Source: CAYOVG01 sp964407285
GTDB taxonomy: Bacteria > Desulfobacterota > Syntrophobacteria > Syntrophobacterales > Syntrophobacteraceae
Assembly: GCA_964407285.1 (NCBI GenBank)
Contig: CAYOVG010000276.1
Span: 1 to 9,969 of the forward strand
DNA length: 9,969 bases
Direction: 5' to 3'
The notes beneath the pieces were generated by a model. It was given only the letters and a program-made list of their open reading frames with translations, was not told the origin of the DNA and ran no database searches. Every line of letters begins with the position of its first letter. Within the stretch, counting starts at the first letter, position 1. Below, piece by piece: positions 5,538 through 9,969 of the stretch. The position numbers were made by a program, and so were the translations under genes.

Positions 5538-7817
5538 ATTCTTCCTCCATTCCCTACCGCGTACCCGCTCCACCAGGTACTGCGCATTCCCGGCAAGCTC
5601 CATCAAAGCTCCAACTGTAACCCCACACTTTTCGGCAAGCGTCTGCGCGCGCATCCCCCTTCCAAGAGCCGACAGCACAGCCGACTTCCATATCGACGGC
5701 CTGGAGGCGAGCATGCCGAATCGGAGCATCCTCCCCGCGGTTGCGAGGAGCACCGGCTCCATGGCCGCAAAGTCCGGCCCGAGTTCCTCGATCTCTTCCT
5801 CGAGAGGTCCGGTTCGCAACAGGTGGTCCACTTCGGGCGATTCCACGAAACCTCCGATAATGGCCAGTGAGCGATCGAGGTCGGATGAGAGCAGCAGCCC
5901 GTTTTTCAGCACTTCCACCAGGGGTTGCGGAAATCGCAGCCCCGTCCTGAGAGCGAGAATTCCCATCGGAGTGAGACGCCGGTCGGGACCGATCATTCCG
6001 AAGGATTCGAGGCACTGCGCGTACCGCTCGAAATTGAGCTTCATCCCCGCGGAGCCGCGTAGGGCCCTACCGCGTATCTTGCAGTACTCATCGATCAGAA
6101 CGCGAAGCTTCTTATAGCCGCGCTTATGGCAAAACGGCAGATGACCACAATCCTCGCAGGGGAACCGGCCGAGCACCTGCCCGATGTAGTCACGTTCCTC
6201 TTCCGCCCGGGCTTTTTCCCATCCACGCAGCCCCTTCCCCCGGCGGCCCGCCGGGTCGTCGCGCCGCAGCACCAGCCGATACCGGAGGGTGATCAAAGAC
6301 CTGATGGTTTCGATATTGTGTATGCACCGGGGCTCGGGCAGCAGAGTACGGAGTTCCTCCGTGAGAGCTTCCAGCCGTGCAGCCTCGCCTTCGTCGGGGG
6401 TCTGCAGAACCGACAACGATCGTTCCAGCAAAGACTCCGGGGCGTCGGTTCGGGCAAACAGGCCGAGGGCGACGGGGAAACTGCAGCGAAAGACGCCGGA
6501 TACCCGTCGCACGGGAACCGGCAGCATGTCTTTGAGATGCACCGCATCCGTATGCGGTGCGTGGGCAATAGCGATGCAAGGAGCTTCAGGGCCTTCGGCG
6601 CGCCCGAGCAACTCCAGCACGTGGTGCATCTCCCACTGGGACAGGGGACGAAACTCGCGGCCGCCGGGACCGTCGATTTGGATGGAGGAAGTACACAACA
6701 CGGCGCAACGAACCGCCGCCGTCATGCTTTCGACAGCCCCGGGAACGGAAAAAACGAGGTCCAGGTAGCCGAGTTCGATGAACCGTTCCACCCACTCGCA
6801 CCACAACGGGTGGTGGCCCGCGTGGAGCGGAGCGGATCTTCTCATCAGGCTCCGGGTAAGGAGCGGATGCTCTTTCAACGAGGGATGGCGGTCGAGGCCG
6901 GCGGCAACCCGCGGTTCCGTCAAGGCGTCTCCGATCTCTTTGAAGACCGGTTCGCAGGCGGCCGCCGCCGCGTCACAGTCGGACTCGGAAGGCGTCAATA
7001 CGAGGGCGGGAACGAGTCCTTCCTCTCTCAGAACGGTAGCGAGCCGACGAACGAAACCGCCGGAACGCACACCTGGAAACGGAGACGCCTCCTTCAGGAA
7101 GCGTTTGACCTTGCCCGTAAGACTCTTGTTGTCGAGGAGCGGGACCATTTCCCATCCCGACGAGATGAAGGCCGGAACCACCGGGGCAGGCGCGGCTCCG
7201 GGACCCGGCTCCCGCCCCGGACCGATCGTGCGGCAAGGGGTCCGGCGGCTCTCCTCGAGCCACCGGGCCAGTTCCGGTCCATTGGATATGGCGGACACGA
7301 GGAGCACGACCGGGAGAGACGGAGGGAGGCACAGCACGATTTCCTCGAGCGTAGCCCCGGCATCCGGATGCCCCAGGTACTCCGCATCGTCCAGGACGAG
7401 GAAGCCGGGTAATGCGGCAGCGTCCATGTCCGCGAGATGATCCCGGAGGACATCCGACGCCCAGATCACGACCCGCCGCCGCGCGTCCTCCACTCCCTTC
7501 ATCATTCCTTCCATTCGGCCCTTCACCATGACCGAGGCGTTCCCCTCCCCCAGAGCGGATTCCATGAGGCCGATCCGATATGGAGTGAGCAGCGCCGATG
7601 CCGTGACATACCAGCCCCCTTGCCGGCGCAAAGCATCCGACGACAGCAGGCCGAAAGAGACGGCGCGACGCTCGCGCGGAGTCAGGTCCGTGAGGAGAAG
7701 GCTTTCCCTCCTCAGGATTCCGGCGACAAGGTCGTTCATGAAGGCATTCGCCAATCTGTCAAGGCTCTGCGCGGCGGGCCTCATTCGCTCAAACAGCTTC
7801 TCGAGCTTGAGATCCAT
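5490..7817 (-). CDS. Ski2-like superfamily 2 helicase homologue with degenerate ATPase motifs (pseudo-helicase)
   Basis: A 775-residue protein whose layout follows Ski2/Mtr4-like helicases, but with motifs ruined. At the motif I position (about 42-50) it reads LTDLTPRER instead of a GKT Walker A. Motif II (143-146) is DDAE instead of DExH, in the well-kept context LVLDDAEYLG. Motif III is SAI (175-177), inside VLLVSAISNGPELARWL. RRSAPLHAGHHPLW (326-339) matches the family's post-motif IV HHAG segment, and LDLVFSVPGAVESM (352-365) the motif V region. GREFRPLSQWE then leads to motif VI, where GRAGR is GRAEG (405-409). The C-terminal half has VRRVSGVFRCSFPVAL, a Cys cluster CEDCGHLPFC (Cys554, 557, 563), a winged-helix-like part (LNFERYAQCLESFGMI) and a long helical end. 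It should not hydrolyse ATP; a scaffold or nucleic-acid-binding role is inference. The start has AAAGGGA six bases upstream. The frame is open throughout, so the gene is maintained rather than decayed. Confidence 0.8.
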   Translation of the reverse strand: MDLKLEKLFERMRPAAQSLDRLANAFMNDLVAGILRRESLLLTDLTPRERRAVSFGLLSSDALRRQGGWYVTASALLTPYRIGLMESALGEGNASVMVKGRMEGMMKGVEDARRRVVIWASDVLRDHLADMDAAALPGFLVLDDAEYLGHPDAGATLEEIVLCLPPSLPVVLLVSAISNGPELARWLEESRRTPCRTIGPGREPGPGAAPAPVVPAFISSGWEMVPLLDNKSLTGKVKRFLKEASPFPGVRSGGFVRRLATVLREEGLVPALVLTPSESDCDAAAAACEPVFKEIGDALTEPRVAAGLDRHPSLKEHPLLTRSLMRRSAPLHAGHHPLWCEWVERFIELGYLDLVFSVPGAVESMTAAVRCAVLCTSSIQIDGPGGREFRPLSQWEMHHVLELLGRAEGPEAPCIAIAHAPHTDAVHLKDMLPVPVRRVSGVFRCSFPVALGLFARTDAPESLLERSLSVLQTPDEGEAARLEALTEELRTLLPEPRCIHNIETIRSLITLRYRLVLRRDDPAGRRGKGLRGWEKARAEEERDYIGQVLGRFPCEDCGHLPFCHKRGYKKLRVLIDEYCKIRGRALRGSAGMKLNFERYAQCLESFGMIGPDRRLTPMGILALRTGLRFPQPLVEVLKNGLLLSSDLDRSLAIIGGFVESPEVDHLLRTGPLEEEIEELGPDFAAMEPVLLATAGRMLRFGMLASRPSIWKSAVLSALGRGMRAQTLAEKCGVTVGALMELAGNAQYLVERVRGREWRKNRCGDGTDAGCIEQVN

Positions 7818-8337
7818 ATCGTATCCCTTTCATTTCCGGCATGACGGGGGAATTACGGACTGGACTGCGGAGAAGAACCTCGACCCGCCTTCCCGCTTTC
7901 CGCCTCCCTGGATGCGGGTTACCGGAAAACCTTTACGTGGACCCTGCCCCGCGGAACAGGATCAGGTCGACCTTTCCGCCCCGTCGACATCGCCTGTCCA
8001 GGGAAGGTCGGAGGGGGTTTTCAAATAGGCATCACCCCGAACTGCCGGACTGTCGGTTTCAGAGGTTATGATGTCGGTCCTGCCGTTCCCGTCGACATCT
8101 CCCCTTTCCGGCCTCTCAAAGGTACTCACGGCAGAGAAATTATGCCAGTCCCGAGCCGAACTGAAGTCGGCCACATTCAAGAAGCGCAGTATACACCTTT
8201 CCGATGCGCCGGGAGAAGAGCACAAGGTCGCATTTCCGGTCTCCATTCACATCGACGGCCTTGATCACATCGCCGGAATCGTTCCCAATGCTGTTCAGCC
8301 ACAGCGCCGACCCGTTCATCCCCGCTCCAAAGGAAAG
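7752..8337. repeat. Duplication arm A (helicase 5' end, spacer, degraded FG-GAP 3' end)
   Basis: This segment matches 8687-9512 in the same orientation, with scattered substitutions, small indels and one large internal deletion. The deletion removes the equivalent of about 8975-9205 and joins near 8020. Shared landmarks are the helicase start region, the spacer running from GGCATGACGGGGGAATTACGGA to GAAGAACCTCGACCCGCC, and the FG-GAP C-terminal codons. The paralogous arms indicate a tandem duplication of an old FG-GAP/helicase junction. Confidence 0.85.
7924..8337 (-). pseudogene. Degraded 3' copy of the PKD/FG-GAP repeat gene
   Basis: This is a broken copy of the neighbouring FG-GAP gene. 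Read on the minus strand it starts at the equivalent of GMNESALWLN, runs through one repeat (VNGD...CDLVLFSRRIGKVY) and the next (GDVDGNGRTDIIT), and ends at the equivalent of the true C-terminus. Three lesions are visible against the intact copy. One base is gained near 8185-8200, after the KVYTALL-like segment. About 230 bases are deleted at about 8020, fusing the fourth repeat to the end of the sixth. One base is lost near 7978-7982 (GGGGACGG to GGGGCGG), leading to an early TGA. The copy has no start codon, signal peptide or PKD domain of its own. It lies 106 bp upstream of the intact helicase-like gene and in the same orientation, just as the intact FG-GAP gene lies before the helicase stub. 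Confidence 0.82.
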
Positions 8338-8448
8338 AGGTTCGCACAGATTGCCCCGGACTCAGCGGAAACGCGGAAACGTAGCGTAGCATACTCATAC
8401 ATCCCGATCGCGTACTTGAGAAAACGGGAGGTTTGGGTAGTCCGGGGT

Positions 8449-8778
8449 ATGAATGGAGAGTATACGGCTGTTTTGAAGAATGAAGATAAGTGGTGGATTG
8501 GCTGGATCGAAGAATTCCCGGATGTGAATTGCCGGGAACGCACTCGGGAGGAACTCATTGAGAGCCTGAAACCCACTTTGCGGGAGGCACTGGAATTGGC
8601 TTCGGCGCCCTTGGAAAGCAGGCGCAGGCGCTCAATCTCTTCGACGTCGCCGAAGCCGTTCATGACGGCATCGATCGATCAGTCAGGCAATCTGTCGGGG
8701 CTTTGTGCGGCGGGCCTCATTCGCTCAAACAGCTTCTCGAGCTTGAGATCCATCGTATCCCTTTCATCTCCGGCATGA
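8449..8778 (+). CDS. HicB-like antitoxin domain, orphan and probably chimeric at its C-terminus
   Basis: The first 50 residues from ATG 8449 match HicB-family antitoxins: an opening strand EYTAVLKNEDKWWIGWIEEF, then PDVNCRERTREELIESL and LREALELA, where HicB proteins typically read P-G-V-x-x-x-G-x-T-x-E-E-A. In working modules HicB neutralises HicA, an mRNA-cleaving toxin, and often represses its own operon. No HicA-like frame is visible on either side. After about residue 51 (near 8602) the frame runs antisense through the duplicated helicase start, giving a low-complexity tail to TGA 8778, so the natural C-terminus, including any DNA-binding part, appears replaced. No good ribosome site is seen: a GGGAGG at 8426-8431 is about 17 bases from the ATG. 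It could be a decayed remnant, a recently captured fragment, or a solitary small HicB-like protein. Confidence 0.6.
   Translation: MNGEYTAVLKNEDKWWIGWIEEFPDVNCRERTREELIESLKPTLREALELASAPLESRRRRSISSTSPKPFMTASIDQSGNLSGLCAAGLIRSNSFSSLRSIVSLSSPA
8679..8753 (-). pseudogene. Truncated 5' copy of the helicase-like gene (24-codon stub)
   Basis: The ATG at 8753 begins the same peptide as the intact gene: MDLKLEKLFERMRPAAQS is identical over 18 residues. It then reads PDRLPD and stops at TGA 8681-8679, where the intact gene reads LDRLANAFMNDL. DNA similarity fades at about 8686; a faint echo (GCCGTCATGAACGGC against GCCTTCATGAACGAC) continues at about 8650-8670. It follows the intact FG-GAP gene by the same spacer that precedes the intact helicase. 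It is too short to be functional and marks the second end of the tandem duplication. Confidence 0.8.
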
Positions 8779-8793
8779 CGGGGGAATTACGGA

Positions 8794-8803
8794 NNNNNNN
8801 NNN
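8794..8803. other. Scaffold gap (10 Ns)
   Basis: Ten unspecified bases fall inside the duplicated spacer. On the left the sequence ends ...AATTACGGA and on the right it begins GACTGGACTGC. Arm A reads AATTACGGACTGGACTGC without interruption, so the flanks would meet with a two-base (GA) overlap and nothing need be missing. The run of Ns is probably a placeholder of fixed size. Confidence 0.95.
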
Positions 8804-8863
8804 GACTGGACTGCGGAGAAGAACCTCGACCCGCCTTCCCGCTTTCCGTCTCCCTGGATGCGG

Positions 8864-9969
8864 TTACCGGGAAATCTTTACGTAGACCCTGCCCTCCCCC
8901 TGGCGGAACAGGACCAGGTCGGCTTTTCCGTCCCCATCGACATCGCCCGCATAGGGAAGGTCGGTGGAGGTTCCCGAAAAGCCGGAGGCCGCAAGGAAGT
9001 TGTCGGACATGGAGCTTCCCTGTGAATACACGACATAAACCTGGTTGTAGGGATCGGGCAGGAATGTGGCGAAATCCGCGGTCCCATCCCCGTTCATATC
9101 CCCGATGCGAATCTTTTCCGCGGGATTGACGGCGAACCAGTCGCTCCACTTGGACGAACTCTGCCCATCCCCGAACCCGCTTCCCGTGGAAAGAGCAACA
9201 TAGACGTCACCCTGAGCTGCCGGACTGTCGGATGCAAAGGTTATGACGTCGGCCCTGCCGTCACCGTCGACATCTCCCGTTTCCGGCCTCTCATAAGCGC
9301 TCACGGCGAAGAAGTTGTGCCAGTCCCGAGCCGAATTGAAGCCGGTCCCATTTGAAAGCGCCGCATACACCTTTCCGATGCGCCGGGAGAAGAGCACCAG
9401 GTCGCATTTCCGGTCTCCATTCACATCGGCGGCCTTGATCACGTCGCCGGGATCGTCCCCGATGCTGTTCAGCCACAGCGCCGACTCGTTCATCCCCGAT
9501 CCAAAGGAGGTGGCGACATAGATCTGCTTCGTCGATTTGCCCAGCCACGTGGCGATGTCGTCCGTTCCGTCCCCGTTGAAGTCGCCGATGACGATGGTCT
9601 CGTCCCGGTTGACTGCGAACCAGTCGTTCCACTTGCCGTTGCTTCCGAACTTCGTTCCATCGGAAAGCGACACGTAGACGTCTCCGACCGCACTCGGGTT
9701 TTCCCTGGTAAAAGTGATGATGTCGGTTTTCCCGTCCCCGTTGAAATCACCCACCATCGGGGTTTCCCTGGAGTCCAGCGCAAACCAGTCGTTCCACATG
9801 GTAAGATCGGATGAGCCCATGGTGGTCGTGGTGATGTACCCGGTCCTGGTCTTGGTGTTCGATCCTCCGGCGCCGCTAACCGTAAGACTCACGGTGTACG
9901 TTCCCGCACTGCCGTACGTATGGGAAGGATTTTGTTCCGTGCTCGTTCCTCCGTCTCCGAAATCCCATG
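8864..9969 (-). CDS. PKD plus FG-GAP/VCBS-repeat protein, C-terminal part
   Basis: The visible 367 residues continue past the right edge; the N-terminus is missing. The first about 45 residues are the end of a PKD domain (WDFGDGGTSTEQNPSHTYG, then AGTYTVSLTVSGAGG). Six FG-GAP/VCBS-type repeats follow, each with a calcium-binding loop of the form D-x-[DN]-G-D-x-x-x-D: GDFNGDGKTD, GDFNGDGTDD, ADVNGDRKCD, GDVDGDGRAD, GDMNGDGTAD, GDVDGDGKAD. Between loops, W-x-D-W-F-A-V and G-D-V-Y-V-A-L-S strands recur, as in integrin-like beta-propellers. Proteins with PKD plus FG-GAP repeats are usually secreted or surface-bound and take part in adhesion or polysaccharide binding, so export is expected, though the signal peptide would lie outside. 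It ends directly after the sixth repeat with no sorting or anchoring tail. A GTG at 9892 can be read as a start but lies inside the PKD domain, so it is not the true start. Its 3' region is duplicated at 7924-8337. Confidence 0.88.
   Translation of the reverse strand, partial: WDFGDGGTSTEQNPSHTYGSAGTYTVSLTVSGAGGSNTKTRTGYITTTTMGSSDLTMWNDWFALDSRETPMVGDFNGDGKTDIITFTRENPSAVGDVYVSLSDGTKFGSNGKWNDWFAVNRDETIVIGDFNGDGTDDIATWLGKSTKQIYVATSFGSGMNESALWLNSIGDDPGDVIKAADVNGDRKCDLVLFSRRIGKVYAALSNGTGFNSARDWHNFFAVSAYERPETGDVDGDGRADVITFASDSPAAQGDVYVALSTGSGFGDGQSSSKWSDWFAVNPAEKIRIGDMNGDGTADFATFLPDPYNQVYVVYSQGSSMSDNFLAASGFSGTSTDLPYAGDVDGDGKADLVLFRQGEGRVYVKISR
8867..9325 (-). repeat. FG-GAP superunit 2 (repeats 4-6)
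   Basis: Repeats 4, 5 and 6 correspond one-to-one with repeats 1, 2 and 3: ITFASDSPAAQGDVYV with ITFTRENPSAVGDVYV, KWSDWFAVN with KWNDWFAVN, and ADLVLFRQGEGRVYV with CDLVLFSRRIGKVYA. The period is about 158-161 residues. The gene therefore seems to have grown by duplication of a three-repeat block. Confidence 0.75.
9326..9799 (-). repeat. FG-GAP superunit 1 (repeats 1-3)
   Basis: This is the first three-repeat block, next to the PKD domain. Within it the third repeat is the most divergent: it lacks the WxDWFAV segment and has a weakened calcium loop (VNGDRKCD). The same position in superunit 2 (repeat 6) also lacks that segment, which supports block-wise duplication. Confidence 0.72.

Larger units (their letters stand above)
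8687..9512. repeat. Duplication arm B (helicase stub, spacer, intact FG-GAP 3' region)
   Basis: This is the counterpart of 7752-8337 and holds the intact FG-GAP end. Here the spacer carries a ten-N assembly gap at 8794-8803, at a position that is continuous sequence in arm A. The arms are close enough to confuse short-read assembly but differ at many positions, so the duplication is not simply one sequence reported twice. Confidence 0.85.

Noticed and set aside
6126..7412. 428-codon plus-strand frame
   Set aside because: Antisense shadow of the helicase-like gene in G+C-rich sequence; an Arg/Gly/Pro-rich translation with no domain pattern.
7818..7923. Spacer as a dispersed REP-like element or terminator
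   Set aside because: GGCATGACGGGGG resembles half of a common repeat type and ACCCGC/GCGGGT could pair, but the pairing is not kept in the second copy (8754-8863) and no T-run follows.
8068..8778. 236-codon plus-strand frame as a single gene
   Set aside because: Its first half is antisense to the FG-GAP pseudogene; only the part from ATG 8449 resembles a protein family (HicB).
9893..9969. Treating GTG 9892 as the FG-GAP start with upstream sequence non-coding
   Set aside because: The same frame continues upstream through a typical PKD segment (WDFGDGG...HTYGSAGTY) to the window edge.
1..9969. CRISPR array, tRNA, rRNA or insertion sequence
   Set aside because: No regularly spaced short repeats, no cloverleaf or rRNA-like sequence, and no transposase-like frame or terminal inverted repeats were seen.

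Overview
The window looks bacterial: compact genes, Shine-Dalgarno sites before nearly every start, and moderately high G+C. Gene content (a BadF/HgdC-type activase, an AfsA-like hotdog protein, an AraC regulator of the Arabinose_bd type, a PKD/FG-GAP surface protein) would fit an anaerobic Desulfobacterota or deltaproteobacterial lineage. That placement is inference only, because no marker gene is present. A run of ten Ns shows that this is a scaffolded draft assembly.

Left half (1-5439). A minus-strand operon reads right to left: classical SDR oxidoreductase (4064-3186), AfsA-like hotdog protein (3155-2427), divergent IspH/LytB-like iron-sulfur protein (2356-1442), extended NAD-dependent epimerase/reductase (1314-337), then the first 84 residues of a BadF/BcrA/HgdC-type ATPase activase that leaves the window. 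Each gene has its own Shine-Dalgarno site and the gaps are 30-127 bp. A divergent AraC-family regulator (4414-5439) faces it across a 349-bp region with two dyad structures. The set resembles a small biosynthetic operon: an acyl-handling hotdog enzyme, two reductases, and two proteins whose families perform [4Fe-4S]-dependent reductive removal of hydroxyl groups. The IspH-like protein keeps the three cluster cysteines but has lost several canonical active-site residues, so it probably does not act in the MEP isoprenoid pathway. This cluster is the best candidate for an undescribed system.

Right half (5490-9969). A 775-residue Ski2-like superfamily 2 helicase homologue (7817-5490, minus) keeps the fold and a C-terminal Cys cluster, but motifs I, II, III and VI are all degenerate, so it looks like a pseudo-helicase. 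Upstream of it, also on the minus strand, is the 3' part of a large PKD plus FG-GAP/VCBS-repeat protein (8864 to beyond 9969) with six visible Ca-binding repeats arranged as a duplicated three-repeat block.

Between these two genes lies a decayed tandem duplication. The FG-GAP 3' end, the spacer and the helicase 5' end occur twice: a degraded FG-GAP copy at 7924-8337 before the intact helicase, and a 24-codon helicase stub at 8679-8753 after the intact FG-GAP end. A HicB-like antitoxin reading frame on the plus strand (8449 onward) sits at the breakpoint with no HicA partner visible. The ten-N gap (8794-8803) falls inside the duplicated spacer, so the exact arrangement there depends on the assembly.
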